A DNA stretch of 64,000 nucleotides from Klebsiella pneumoniae (GCA_945897555.1 CAMDGF010000003.1:54024-118023), one strand, 5' to 3'; numbered from the stretch's first letter, positions 16,231 through 25,107 are shown. Notes: a model not told the origin generated them from the letters alone. A program made the numbers and translations.

Positions 16231-19200
16231 TGGATCATGGCGTCGGTGGTGCGTTGCTGGTCGGGACTCACCGTGCTGTAGCCGCCGATGTGGCGATTGA
16301 GGATGGCGTTGTAGGTCGACGGATCGGTGCCGGTGAGGCCATTGAGTTCGAGCACGATGAACAGGGCGCGGGTGGTTGTGGTCGCGCTGGTGGCAAGGCT
16401 CTGCACCACGGTCCGCACACTCCAGCACCCTCCGTAGTATTCGAGTCCGAACAGGCTCTCGGTGGCGCGGCGCTCGAGTAGCGAATAGTTGGCGCGCGCC
16501 AGAGCATACAGGTTCGAGGTGATCGGCCATTGCGTGGAGAAGTCGACCTGCTGGAGGCCGAGTTGGGCATCGCTGATCTCGCGTGTGTAGCGGTAGCCGA
16601 CGTTGATGACCTTGCCCATCTCCGGGTTGAAGCGCAGTGCAAAAAGTCCGCGCTGTATCTGCGAGGTGTCGGTGTTGTACTGCACACGGCTGACCAGACT
16701 GGTGTCACGCATGATCCGCCCGCTGAACTCGCCGAGCACGTCGGATACGCCTTTCTGCGGTGCCGCCACGGCGCCGGGCGGATTGTCCGAGCGATCGACG
16801 ATGCTGCGGATGTCGTCGACCACTTTGAGGTCGGCCAGGGTAAAACGCTGCGCCAGCGTGACTTTGAGCCGCTCGGTGCCTTTGCCGTCGATGTAGCGTG
16901 TGGTGAAGCCGGCGGTGACCTGGTTGGCGTCGCCGATGCGATCGTTGCCAACAAAGCGGTTGGCCGAGAAGATCTCGGCGAAATTGAAGTCGAAGCGACC
17001 GGTGTCGAACACCGGCAACCGGGTCTGGTCGCGGAAGGGCGTGTAGGCGTAGAAGATGCGCGGTTCGAAGGTCTGGATGGCGCCGTCGTCGGAGGCCTTG
17101 CGCTCGAGGGTGAGGCCGCCGTCGAGGGTCGCCGTGGGCAGACTGCGGGTGAAGGTGTCGTTCTGTCCGGCTAGGGGATCGAGCGAATAGTAGGTCGTGT
17201 GGTAACTCAAGCGCGGCTCGACAAAACCCCAAGTGTTGCGCAGCGGCAGGCTGATGCTGGGATTGAGGATGGTGCGGTTGCCTTCGCGACGCACCGCGCC
17301 CGGCTCCGGATAGCGCAGCGAATAAGCCGCGAAGTCGGCCATGAGCGCGCCATCGGCGAGGCCAGCGATGCGCCGGGCGCCGCTGAAGCGGATGTTGGGC
17401 AGCGCTTGATAGGGCTGGATCACGCGATTGACGTTGTCGGGTTGCAGGACCTGGAACGACCGGAACTGCGAGGTCAGGCTCCAGCCGTCGCCGGCGTAGT
17501 CGAGCAGGGCCGATTGCGCCAACAGGCGGGTCGATGTGCCGCCACGCACCCCAGGCACCGCCCCCGGGTCGACGCCGGCGCGGCTGCCACCGGTCGCCGA
17601 TGCACCGGACGCACCGATGGTGTTGCGCAGATCACGGAAATAGAAGTCGTCTGAGACCTGCTGGTAGTCGATCAGGCCCGACAGCCGCTGCGTGAAGTTC
17701 TGCCGGTGGTCCAGTGCCAGCGCCCAGCGGTGATCGCCGAACTGCCGATCGTCCGGGACATACTCGGCGCGCGCTTCGCCACCGAGCTTGTCGCCGAGGT
17801 AGCGGAACTCGCCACCGATCTGCAGGCCGCGCGTGGTCATGAGCCTCGCGGTGAGGGTGGCGTCGTAGTTGGGCGCGATGTTCCAGTAGTAGGGGATGAA
17901 CACCTGCGGGCCGGTGCGGTTGGTGATGCCGGCCATCGGTGTGAGAAAGCCCGACTTGCGGACGTTCTTGAGGGCGAACTGGTAGCGCGGAAGGTAGAAC
18001 ACCGGGTACTTCCCGCCGGCGAGGATGCGCGCATTCCTCGCCACGCCTTCATTGATGTTCTGGTCGATCTCGATGCTGTCGGCCTTGAGCAGCCAGTCGG
18101 GGTCGCTGAAATCGCAGGTGGTGTAGCGCACGCCGTCGTCTCCGATGAGGCGCCCCGGGCCGTCGAAGCGCAGTGCACCGGCCGTGCCGCGACCGTCCAC
18201 CGAGGCGATGCTGAAGGCGGCGTCGTCGATGCTGCCTTTGCGGGTCTCTTCGTTGAATACAAAGCGGCTGCCGGTGACCTCGGTGTCACGGTCGCGTTTG
18301 ACGATGCGGCCTTCGCCGCTGGCTTCGCGGGTGGCGATGTTCCAGCGCAAGACGTCGCCGAACAGTTCATCCCAGCCCTTACGGATGTAAGCCTCGCCGG
18401 TGGCCGTCACGCTACGGTCGATGGCGCCCTCGATGCGCTGCGCCTCGACCTCGAGGCTGGCGTCGCCCGCTTGCGTGATCGCAGGCGGGGCGGCGATGGC
18501 AGGGGTATCGGCCCTCGCCGGTGCCTGAGCGGCGATCACGCCCAGCACCCCGGAACCCGGCGCTGGGGCAGCCGGAGCCCCCCCGGCCGCCTCTGCGCCG
18601 GGGCTGCCAGCGGCCTTGGCAGGCCTTGCGGGCTCAGCCAGACCCACCAGTGCCGGATCGACGACGAACGGATCGAGCTTGGCCGAAGGCCGCATCGGCG
18701 CACCCGGTGCGAGCGGGGGAGAAGGCGCCTGAACCTGCTTGGCTGCGGGTGGCAGCGCTGCCTTATCGCTGGCTGCGGATCGGCTTGCATCGGTCTCGGC
18801 GCGCTGCAAGGGCGGGATGGTGGGGGGCGGCGGTCTGGCTATTGCGCCGCCCGGCGGCGCGCCAAGCAGTGCCGGGTCGACCTCGAACGGTGCCATGCCG
18901 CTCAGGCTGGTGCGGGCGGCTGGCACCTCGGCCGGCACCTGGCGGGCCGGCACGGCGCGGTCGCCAGCGGGCGCGGCGGCCCGTTCCGGCGGAGACTTGG
19001 GCGCGCCGGATCGGGTCCGGCGCGCCGCTGCGCCCTCGACTGGCAAGCCGAGCAGGTTGGGCGTGATGCGGCGCAGGACCGGGCCTTCGCGGGTGGCGCC
19101 ACTCCATTCGCGCAGGGTTGCCGGGGTGTGCTGGATCGCCCGGTCGTCCGGGTCGGCATAGAGCCCCATCGCCGCGTCGCCCGGCTGCTTGCGGGCCGTC

Positions 19201-19589
19201 CGTGCCTTAGGCGATCGGGCGACCGAGGCTGGCGCGGCTGTGACATCGTCGGCCGGCACGGCCCGTTCGACGGTGGCCTCGGCGGGTGCGGCCGCTTCGA
19301 CAGCGGCTTCGGCCGGAACGCTGGGCGGAGCGGGTGCGGCGGTCGGTGCGGCGACGGTCGCCGGTGGCCCAGCGGGTGTCACGGTCGTTGGCGTGCGGGT
19401 CGCCGGAGGCTGGGGCGGGGCTGGCGTGGCAGCGGGTGTCTCTTTGCGCGCGGGTGCGCCGCCCAGCAGTCCAGGGTCGACCGAGAACGGCTCGAGGCGC
19501 TCGGCCGCGACCTCTGCCGCGCCGGACGCCAGGACCATCGCCAGCAGGAGAAAGAGAGGACGAAGGATCACGCGTGGGTCCGACCGCAC
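16227..19589 (-). CDS. lptD: LptD LPS-assembly outer-membrane protein with long N-terminal extension
   Basis: Outer-membrane beta-barrel that inserts lipopolysaccharide into the outer leaflet with LptE. At 1120 aa it is far longer than E. coli LptD (784 aa). A signal peptide occupies residues 1-29 (GTG 19589; GTG 19571 also possible). Residues 30-375 are Ala/Pro-rich and probably disordered, with three PFxVDPxLxG repeats. The LptA-like domain follows (about 378-470, LEVEAQRIEG to TEVTGSRFVFNEE), then the barrel. Cys in RYTTCDFSD and YYGGCWSV are candidate disulfide partners. Divergent from amgK. Confidence 0.93.
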   Translation of the reverse strand: MRSDPRVILRPLFLLLAMVLASGAAEVAAERLEPFSVDPGLLGGAPARKETPAATPAPPQPPATRTPTTVTPAGPPATVAAPTAAPAPPSVPAEAAVEAAAPAEATVERAVPADDVTAAPASVARSPKARTARKQPGDAAMGLYADPDDRAIQHTPATLREWSGATREGPVLRRITPNLLGLPVEGAAARRTRSGAPKSPPERAAAPAGDRAVPARQVPAEVPAARTSLSGMAPFEVDPALLGAPPGGAIARPPPPTIPPLQRAETDASRSAASDKAALPPAAKQVQAPSPPLAPGAPMRPSAKLDPFVVDPALVGLAEPARPAKAAGSPGAEAAGGAPAAPAPGSGVLGVIAAQAPARADTPAIAAPPAITQAGDASLEVEAQRIEGAIDRSVTATGEAYIRKGWDELFGDVLRWNIATREASGEGRIVKRDRDTEVTGSRFVFNEETRKGSIDDAAFSIASVDGRGTAGALRFDGPGRLIGDDGVRYTTCDFSDPDWLLKADSIEIDQNINEGVARNARILAGGKYPVFYLPRYQFALKNVRKSGFLTPMAGITNRTGPQVFIPYYWNIAPNYDATLTARLMTTRGLQIGGEFRYLGDKLGGEARAEYVPDDRQFGDHRWALALDHRQNFTQRLSGLIDYQQVSDDFYFRDLRNTIGASGASATGGSRAGVDPGAVPGVRGGTSTRLLAQSALLDYAGDGWSLTSQFRSFQVLQPDNVNRVIQPYQALPNIRFSGARRIAGLADGALMADFAAYSLRYPEPGAVRREGNRTILNPSISLPLRNTWGFVEPRLSYHTTYYSLDPLAGQNDTFTRSLPTATLDGGLTLERKASDDGAIQTFEPRIFYAYTPFRDQTRLPVFDTGRFDFNFAEIFSANRFVGNDRIGDANQVTAGFTTRYIDGKGTERLKVTLAQRFTLADLKVVDDIRSIVDRSDNPPGAVAAPQKGVSDVLGEFSGRIMRDTSLVSRVQYNTDTSQIQRGLFALRFNPEMGKVINVGYRYTREISDAQLGLQQVDFSTQWPITSNLYALARANYSLLERRATESLFGLEYYGGCWSVRTVVQSLATSATTTTRALFIVLELNGLTGTDPSTYNAILNRHIGGYSTVSPDQQRTTDAMIQ
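18639..18677 (-). repeat. LptD linker motif, copy 3
   Basis: Encodes residues 305-317, LDPFVVDPALVGL, the third copy of a short motif shared with residues 32-44 and 232-244 of the same protein. Each copy is preceded by low-complexity Pro/Ala sequence. Confidence 0.75.
18858..18896 (-). repeat. LptD linker motif, copy 2
   Basis: Encodes residues 232-244, MAPFEVDPALLGA, nearly the same as copies 1 and 3. Coding sequence is similar too, for example TCGACC for VD read on the complement. Confidence 0.75.
19458..19496 (-). repeat. LptD linker motif, copy 1
   Basis: Encodes residues 32-44, LEPFSVDPGLLGG, directly after the predicted signal-peptide cleavage region, so the mature protein would begin with this motif. 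Confidence 0.75.
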
Positions 19590-19632
19590 CGTCCGGCACG
19601 GCTGCTGCCAGCGCCGGCACTCGGCGGTGCCT

Positions 19633-19638
19633 TAAGAT
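19633..19638 (+). promoter_or_regulatory. candidate -10 element of amgK
   Basis: TAAGAT lies six bases before the amgK ATG in the 55-bp gap between divergent lptD and amgK. No -35 match is evident. If used, transcription would begin at the start codon. Confidence 0.28.
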
Positions 19639-19644
19639 AGACGG

Positions 19645-20685
19645 ATGTTACCACCCACCTCCCCCCAGCGGCCCGATGCGCCGGCCTGCGATGTGCGGCT
19701 TGCCGCGCTTCGTGAATGGCTCGCCGGACTGCCGCAAGCGCGTGATACGCGCATCGAACCTGCCTCTACCGACGCGAGTTTCAGGCGTTACTTCCGTTTG
19801 CTCGACGCCGGTGGGCGCAGCTTGATCGCCATGGATGCGCCACCGCCGCAGGAGGATTGTCGGCCCTTCGTGCATGCGGCGGGGGTTTTCGGTGCGGGTG
19901 GCGTGCGCGTGCCCAAGGTGCTCGCCCAGGACCTCGAGCGGGGCTTCCTGCTGCTGACCGATCTGGGCCGCCAGACCTATCTCGACGTGCTGTCGCCGGC
20001 CAACGCCGACGGCTACTACCGCGCCGCCAACGCCGAGCTGGTCAAGCTGCAACTCGGCTCGCAGTCCGGGGTGTTCCCTGCCTACGACGAGGCGCTGCTG
20101 GAACGTGAGGTGCGCTTGTTCCCCGATTGGTATCTGGCACGCCATCTGCACCATGTGCCGTCGCCCGCCGAGGCCGAGGCGTTGGAGGGGGTCTATCGGC
20201 TGGTGGTGGCGCGCACCGTGTCGCAGCCGCAGGTGTTCGTGCATCGCGACTGGCACAGCCGAAACCTGATGGCGAGCGACCCAGCGCCAGGGGTGCTCGA
20301 TTTTCAGGACGCGGTGTACGGCCCGATCACCTACGACCTCGTCTCCGTGCTCCGCGATGCCTACATCGTGTGGCCGGAAGCCGAGCAACTCGACTGGGCC
20401 ATCCGTTATTGGGAACTCGCGCGCAAGGGCTCACTGCCGGTCGCTTCCGATTTCACTGATTTCTGGCGCGATTTCGAGTGGATGGGTGTGCAGCGGCACC
20501 TCAAGGTGCTAGGTATCTTTGCTCGACTGTGGCATCGCGATGGCAAGGACGGCTATCTTAAGGACATGCCGTCGGTGTTCAACTATCTGCACACGGCCGC
20601 CCGCCGTTACAACGACCTCAAGCCCTTGGCCCGGCTGCTCGACATGCTGGCCGAGGATGGCGTGCAGACCGGTCTGACGTTCTAG
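19645..20685 (+). CDS. amgK: AmgK N-acetylmuramate/N-acetylglucosamine anomeric kinase
   Basis: Phosphorylates MurNAc (and GlcNAc) at C1 in the cell-wall recycling pathway that bypasses de novo UDP-MurNAc synthesis and is associated with fosfomycin tolerance. The 346-aa protein has the aminoglycoside-phosphotransferase fold: STDASFRRYFRL near residue 41, catalytic loop HRDWHSRNLM, and metal-binding VLDFQDAVYGP. murU follows after 8 bp, the standard AmgK-MurU pair. It is divergent from lptD, an arrangement shared with pseudomonads. Confidence 0.92.
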   Translation: MLPPTSPQRPDAPACDVRLAALREWLAGLPQARDTRIEPASTDASFRRYFRLLDAGGRSLIAMDAPPPQEDCRPFVHAAGVFGAGGVRVPKVLAQDLERGFLLLTDLGRQTYLDVLSPANADGYYRAANAELVKLQLGSQSGVFPAYDEALLEREVRLFPDWYLARHLHHVPSPAEAEALEGVYRLVVARTVSQPQVFVHRDWHSRNLMASDPAPGVLDFQDAVYGPITYDLVSVLRDAYIVWPEAEQLDWAIRYWELARKGSLPVASDFTDFWRDFEWMGVQRHLKVLGIFARLWHRDGKDGYLKDMPSVFNYLHTAARRYNDLKPLARLLDMLAEDGVQTGLTF

Positions 20686-20693
20686 GCCCAGAC

Positions 20694-21446
20694 GTGACCG
20701 GCACACGCCCTCGCCGCGCCATGATCCTGGCAGCTGGCCGTGGCGAGCGCATGCGCCCGCTCACCGACCATACCCCCAAGCCGCTGTTGCCGGTCGGCGG
20801 CAAGCCCCTGATCGTTTGGCACATCGAGCGCCTGGTGGCCGCTGGCTTGCGTCACATCGTCGTCAATCATGCGCACCTCGGCGAGCAGATCGTCGCCGCC
20901 CTCGGCGACGGATCGGCGTGGGGCGCATCCATCGTCTACTCGGCTGAGCCCGAGGGGGCCTGGGAGACGGCTGGCGGCATCCGTTCGACGCTGGGCGATG
21001 GCGCTGTTGATGGTCCGGGAGCCGCGCGCCCCAATCTGCTTGCGCCCGATGGCGAGCCGTTTCTGGTGGTCAACGGCGACATCTGGTGCGACATCGATTT
21101 CGGCTCGCTGGCACTCGAGCAAACCAGCGACCTCGCGCAACTGGTGCTGGTGCCCAACCCGCCGCAGCACCCCGATGGCGATTTCCGTCTCGAGGGTGGG
21201 CGCGTATGGCCGAAGCATGGCGTGGCCACGGCGGGTGCGGTCGCGCCTGCTCTGACCTTTTCCGGGGTGGGCGTCTACCGCCCGGCGCTCTTTGCCGGTA
21301 CGCCACCCTGTCGCTCATCCAAGCTCGCGCCGCTGCTCGTCGCGGCGATGGCCGAAGATTGCGTGGGCGGGTGCAGGTTCGATGGCCAGTGGCACGATAT
21401 CGGCACGCCAGAGCGGTTGGCGGCGCTCGACCGCAAGCTCCGCTGA
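20694..21446 (+). CDS. murU: MurU N-acetylmuramate-1-phosphate uridylyltransferase
   Basis: Converts MurNAc-1-phosphate and UTP to UDP-MurNAc, completing the recycling route begun by AmgK. The 250-aa nucleotidyltransferase starts with GTG 20694 (ATG 20721 is possible). It shows AMILAAGRGERMRPLTDHTPKPLLPVGGKP, with the GxGxRxxPxTxxxPK nucleotide-binding signature, then FLVVNGDIWCD (metal Asp) and WHDIGTPERL at the C-terminus. It is coupled to amgK. The region after its stop is repeat-rich and gene-free. Confidence 0.92.
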   Translation: MTGTRPRRAMILAAGRGERMRPLTDHTPKPLLPVGGKPLIVWHIERLVAAGLRHIVVNHAHLGEQIVAALGDGSAWGASIVYSAEPEGAWETAGGIRSTLGDGAVDGPGAARPNLLAPDGEPFLVVNGDIWCDIDFGSLALEQTSDLAQLVLVPNPPQHPDGDFRLEGGRVWPKHGVATAGAVAPALTFSGVGVYRPALFAGTPPCRSSKLAPLLVAAMAEDCVGGCRFDGQWHDIGTPERLAALDRKLR

Positions 21447-21520
21447 GGCTCAAGGGCCGGGTCATCCGCTGGGGGCGGGCGGGGCTTTCCGTCCGGTGGT
21501 GGGCGGGCCCTTCTTGGGTC

Positions 21521-21560
21521 GACTCTTCTCGCTCCCGCTCGCTGGCGCTCGAAGGTCGCA
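21521..21560 (-). repeat. dispersed palindromic repeat, copy A (inverted)
   Basis: The complement reads GCGACCTTCGAGCGCCAGCG then AGCGGGAGCGAGAAGAGTC, matching copy B (21650-21688) with two one-base gaps and a few substitutions. Copies A and B are thus in opposite orientation about 90 bp apart. CCGTCCGGTGGT occurs before each (21490 and 21632). Confidence 0.75.
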
Positions 21561-21621
21561 GCGAAGAGCTTTCCCGATGCGCCCCGCCAGCGGCGCTCAG
21601 CGGAGCACCGCAAACCGTCAA

Positions 21622-21712
21622 CGGGCGGCCCCCGTCCGGTGGTCTTTCCGAAGCGACTTCCGAGCGCAGCGAGAGGAGCGAGGAAAGTCACCACCGGAGG
21701 TAGTGGGCCGCC
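21622..21712 (+). repeat. dispersed palindromic repeat, copy B with outer palindrome
   Basis: Core 21650-21688 reads AAGCGACTTCCGAGCGCAGC then GAGAGGAGCGAGGAAAGTC. Around it GGCGGCCC...TCCGGTGGT..CTTTCC (from about 21624 to 21649) is complementary to GGAAAG..ACCACCGGA...GGGCCGCC (21682-21712), giving an imperfect hairpin about 90 nt long whose top is itself rich in CGAG/CTCG-type inverted sequence. Confidence 0.75.
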
Positions 21713-21771
21713 TGGCACACCCTGGGAGGTAGTGGGCCGCCCTCCACCACCACCGGAGGCAGTAGGCCGCC
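21696..21771 (+). repeat. three tandem 29-30 bp repeats before leuC
   Basis: The 17-bp core GGAGGTAGTGGGCCGCC occurs at 21696-21712 and 21725-21741, and as GGAGGCAGTAGGCCGCC at 21755-21771, with periods of 29 and 30 bp. Spacers differ, so this is a small degenerate tandem array. The first unit also forms the right arm of the palindrome of copy B. Confidence 0.8.
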
Positions 21772-21845
21772 CTCCATCAACCCCGAGAGTCGGACCGCTC
21801 TGTGGCAAACTATTTGGCTTTTCAACGTTTGCCGATTCGACCGTT

Positions 21846-23255
21846 ATGGCCGCCAAGACCCTCTACGACAAACTCTGGGACGACCACGTCGTCCGTGTTG
21901 AGGACGACGGCACCGCGCTGCTCTATATCGACCGCCACCTGGTGCACGAGGTGACCAGCCCCCAAGCCTTTGAGGGCTTGCGCTTGGCTGGCCGCCAGCC
22001 GTGGCGCGTCTCCAGCATCGTCGCCACGGCCGATCACAACACGCCGACCGACCACTGGGACCGCGGTATCGAGGACCCGGTCTCGCGGCAGCAGGTCGAG
22101 ACGCTCGATGCCAACATCCGCGCCGTCGGCGCCAAGGCCTATTTTCCGTTCAAGGACGCGCGTCAGGGCATCGTGCACGTGATCGGCCCGGAGAATGGCG
22201 CCACGCTGCCCGGCATGACGGTGGTCTGCGGCGATTCGCACACCTCCACCCACGGCGCGTTCGGTTGCTTGGCGCACGGCATCGGCACCTCCGAAGTCGA
22301 GCATGTGCTGGCTACGCAGTGCCTGCTGCAGAAGAAGATGAAGGCCATGCTGGTGCGCGTCGAAGGTCCGCTGGGCAAGGGCGTCACGGCCAAGGACGTC
22401 GCACTGGCCATCATCGGCCACATCGGTACCGCCGGCGGCAACGGGCACGCCATCGAGTTTGCCGGTTCGGCCATCCGCAGCCTGAGCATGGAAGGCCGCA
22501 TGACGCTGTGCAATATGGCCATCGAGGCCGGTGCCCGCGCCGGCATGGTCGCCGTCGACGACACCACCATCGAGTACGTGCGCGGCCGCACATTCGCGCC
22601 CCAGGGCGCCGACTGGGACCGCGCGGTGGCGCACTGGCGGACCCTGCACAGCGACGAGGGTGCGACCTTCGACCGCGTGGTGGAACTCGACGCGCGCCGC
22701 ATCGCGCCGCAGGTGACCTGGGGCACCAGCCCGGAGATGGTGATCGACGTGGACGGTGCCGTGCCCGATCCGGCGCTGGAGAAGGACCCGGTCAAGCGCA
22801 ACGGTATGGAGAAGGCGCTGGCCTACATGGGCCTGCAGCCCAAGACGCCGATCAAGAACATCCGCATCGACAAGGTCTTCATCGGCTCCTGCACCAACAG
22901 CCGCATCGAGGACCTGCGGGCTGCTGCCGCAGTACTCAAGGGTCGCAGCATCGCTGCCAACGTCAAGCTGGCGCTGGCCGTGCCGGGCTCGGGCCTGGTC
23001 AAGCGACAGGCCGAAGAGGAGGGGCTCGACAAGGTCTTCGTCGCCGCCGGCTTTGAATGGCGCGGTCCCGGTTGCTCGATGTGTCTGGCCATGAACGCCG
23101 ACCGTCTGGAGCCGGGTGAGCGCTGCGCCTCGACCAGCAACCGCAATTTCGAGGGCCGGCAAGGCCCGGGTGGCCGCACCCACCTCGTGAGTCCGGCGAT
23201 GGCCGCTGCCGCGGCGGTGGCCGGCCACTTTGCTGACGTCCGCGAGGTGCTCTGA
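21846..23255 (+). CDS. leuC: 3-isopropylmalate dehydratase large subunit
   Basis: Aconitase-family [4Fe-4S] subunit that with LeuD isomerises 2- to 3-isopropylmalate in leucine synthesis. The 469-aa protein starts [16 protein letters not shown]; upstream in-frame sequence belongs to the repeat region. Cluster ligands are Cys349 ([11 protein letters not shown]), Cys410 and Cys413 ([11 protein letters not shown]). Also visible are [14 protein letters not shown] and [17 protein letters not shown] C-terminal residues. The stop overlaps the leuD start as TGATG. Confidence 0.97.
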   Translation: MAAKTLYDKLWDDHVVRVEDDGTALLYIDRHLVHEVTSPQAFEGLRLAGRQPWRVSSIVATADHNTPTDHWDRGIEDPVSRQQVETLDANIRAVGAKAYFPFKDARQGIVHVIGPENGATLPGMTVVCGDSHTSTHGAFGCLAHGIGTSEVEHVLATQCLLQKKMKAMLVRVEGPLGKGVTAKDVALAIIGHIGTAGGNGHAIEFAGSAIRSLSMEGRMTLCNMAIEAGARAGMVAVDDTTIEYVRGRTFAPQGADWDRAVAHWRTLHSDEGATFDRVVELDARRIAPQVTWGTSPEMVIDVDGAVPDPALEKDPVKRNGMEKALAYMGLQPKTPIKNIRIDKVFIGSCTNSRIEDLRAAAAVLKGRSIAANVKLALAVPGSGLVKRQAEEEGLDKVFVAAGFEWRGPGCSMCLAMNADRLEPGERCASTSNRNFEGRQGPGGRTHLVSPAMAAAAAVAGHFADVREVL

Positions 23256-23893
23256 TGAAGCCTTTTACCGTCCTCGAAGGCGTGGTCGCGCCGCTCGACC
23301 GCCCCAATGTCGACACCGACGCCATCATCCCCAAGCAGTTCCTCAAGTCGATCCTGCGCTCGGGCTTCGGCCCCAACCTGTTCGACGAGTGGCGCTACAT
23401 GGACGTGGGCCAGCCGGGCATGGACAACAGCCAGCGTCCGCTCAACCCCAATTTCGTACTCAACCAGCCACGATATCGGGGCGCACAGATCCTGCTGACG
23501 CGCGAGAACTTTGGCTGCGGTTCGTCGCGCGAGCACGCGCCTTGGGCTATCGAGGACTATGGATTCCGCGCGCTGATAGGCCCGAGCTATGCCGACATCT
23601 TCTTTAACAATTGCTTTAAAAACGGACTTTTACCCATTGTTTTGCCATTGAATGAAGTGAATCGTCTGTTCATAGAAGTCGAGGCGGTGCCCGGTTTCGC
23701 TTTGCGCATCAACCTCGACGCGCAGACCGTGAGCACCCCGGATGGCCGCACGCTGAGCTTCGACATCGACGCGTTCCGCAAGGAATGCCTGCTCAAGGGC
23801 CTGGACGACATCGGCTTGACGCTGCGTCACGCCGACCACATCCGCGAGTTTGAAGAGCGGCGTCGCACCGCACAGCCCTGGTTGTTTACTTGA
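23255..23893 (+). CDS. leuD: 3-isopropylmalate dehydratase small subunit
   Basis: Swivel-domain partner of LeuC. The 212-aa protein carries [15 protein letters not shown] near the N-terminus, [16 protein letters not shown] in the middle and [16 protein letters not shown] 23255 overlaps the leuC stop. The stretch 23600-23675 is strikingly AT-rich compared with all neighbours (codons TTT AAA, CTT TTA, ATT GTT TTG, AAT GAA) although the encoded residues are the conserved ones, so a short recombination tract or structural constraint is possible. Confidence 0.97.
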   Translation: MKPFTVLEGVVAPLDRPNVDTDAIIPKQFLKSILRSGFGPNLFDEWRYMDVGQPGMDNSQRPLNPNFVLNQPRYRGAQILLTRENFGCGSSREHAPWAIEDYGFRALIGPSYADIFFNNCFKNGLLPIVLPLNEVNRLFIEVEAVPGFALRINLDAQTVSTPDGRTLSFDIDAFRKECLLKGLDDIGLTLRHADHIREFEERRRTAQPWLFT

Positions 23894-23977
23894 GTGTGGC
23901 AACCGGCTCTGTTGCCTGTCGGCATCGCCAGCGATGACGACGCCCCCCCCGATCCAAACGATAAAGAGTGATACCCC

Positions 23978-25060
23978 ATGAAGATCCTGGTTCTGCCCGG
24001 CGATGGCATCGGCCCCGAGATCACGGCCGAGGCGGTGCGCGTGTTGGAGCTGCTGCGCGCTGACGGTGTCAAGATGGAGTTCGAGGAGGGGTTGCTGGGT
24101 GGCTGCGCGGTGGACGCCACTGGCAAGCCCTATCCGGAAGCCACCAGCCGTCTGGCCCGTGACGCCGACGCCATCCTGCTCGGTGCGGTCGGCGGCCCGC
24201 AGTGGGACACGCTGCCGCGCGAGCAGCGCCCGGAGCGCGGGCTTCTGGGTATTCGCTCGGAGCTCGGTGTGTTCGCCAATCTGCGCCCGGCCATCCTCTA
24301 CCCCGAGCTCGCCAATGCGTCTTCGCTGAAGCCGGAGGTGGTGTCGGGGCTCGACATCCTCATCGTGCGTGAGCTCACCGGCGACATCTACTTCGGCCAG
24401 CCGCGCGGCATCGAGGAGCGCGAAACGCCGTGGGGCCGCCAGAAGGTCGGCTGGAACACCATGATCTACGCCGAAGAGGAGATCCGCCGCATCGGCAAGG
24501 TCGCCTTCGAGGCCGCGGCTAAGCGCGGCAAGAAGCTCTGCTCGGTCGACAAGATGAACGTGCTCGAGTGCACGCAGTTGTGGCGTGACACCCTCACCGC
24601 CATGGCACCACAGTATCCCGACGTCGAACTGAGCCACATGCTGGTCGACAACGCCGCCATGCAGCTGGTGCGCGCGCCGAAGCAGTTCGATGTGGTGGTC
24701 ACCGGCAATATGTTCGGCGACATCCTCTCCGACGAGGCCTCGATGCTCACCGGCTCGATCGGCATGCTGCCCTCGGCCTCGTTGGATGCCAACAACAAGG
24801 GCCTGTACGAGCCGAGCCATGGCAGTGCGCCGGATATCGCAGGGCAAGACGTGGCCAATCCGCTGGCGACCATCCTCTCCGCAGCCATGTTGCTGCGCTA
24901 CAGCGGCAACGACGAGGCGGCGGCGCTGCGTATCGAGGATGCCGTCAAGCGCGTTCTCGCACAGGGCTATCGCACCGGCGACATCTACGAGCCGGGCACC
25001 CGGAAGGTCGGCACGCGCGAGATGGGCGACGCGGTCATCGCCGCGCTGAAGGCGGCCTGA
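23978..25060 (+). CDS. leuB: 3-isopropylmalate dehydrogenase
   Basis: NAD-dependent oxidative decarboxylation of 3-isopropylmalate in leucine synthesis. The 360-aa protein starts [15 protein letters not shown]. It contains [30 protein letters not shown], the catalytic Lys/Asp region VDKMNVLE and [17 protein letters not shown], and the NAD-binding [18 protein letters not shown] precedes the ATG. It is separated from leuD by 84 bp and followed by asd after 47 bp. Confidence 0.97.
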   Translation: MKILVLPGDGIGPEITAEAVRVLELLRADGVKMEFEEGLLGGCAVDATGKPYPEATSRLARDADAILLGAVGGPQWDTLPREQRPERGLLGIRSELGVFANLRPAILYPELANASSLKPEVVSGLDILIVRELTGDIYFGQPRGIEERETPWGRQKVGWNTMIYAEEEIRRIGKVAFEAAAKRGKKLCSVDKMNVLECTQLWRDTLTAMAPQYPDVELSHMLVDNAAMQLVRAPKQFDVVVTGNMFGDILSDEASMLTGSIGMLPSASLDANNKGLYEPSHGSAPDIAGQDVANPLATILSAAMLLRYSGNDEAAALRIEDAVKRVLAQGYRTGDIYEPGTRKVGTREMGDAVIAALKAA

Positions 25061-25107
25061 GGCGCATCGCCTCGGGTCAAGCAGGGCAGTTGAGAACGGA
25101 GTCTCGA

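Larger units (their letters stand above)
21447..21845. other. 399-bp repeat-rich intergenic region between murU and leuC
   Basis: No convincing gene. It holds two inverted copies of a roughly 38-bp sequence (21521-21560 and 21650-21688), the second inside a larger imperfect palindrome (21622-21712), three tandem copies of a 17-bp core (21696-21771), and about 70 bp of more AT-rich sequence before leuC where a leu promoter would be expected. ORFs crossing this stretch have no family character and follow the repeats. Confidence 0.8.

Noticed and set aside
17706..19640. A 644-codon plus-strand frame opposite lptD
   Set aside because: Shadow of the low-complexity LptD coding sequence; Gly/Arg-rich without family features.
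21696..21771. Possible CRISPR array
   Set aside because: Only three units, cores of 17 bp with spacers of 12-13 bp, degenerate third copy, and no cas genes in the window.
21447..21845. Coding extension of leuC upstream to 21639 and other frames through the repeats
   Set aside because: Encoded sequence is repeat-derived and Pro/Arg-rich; the conserved LeuC N-terminus begins at 21846.
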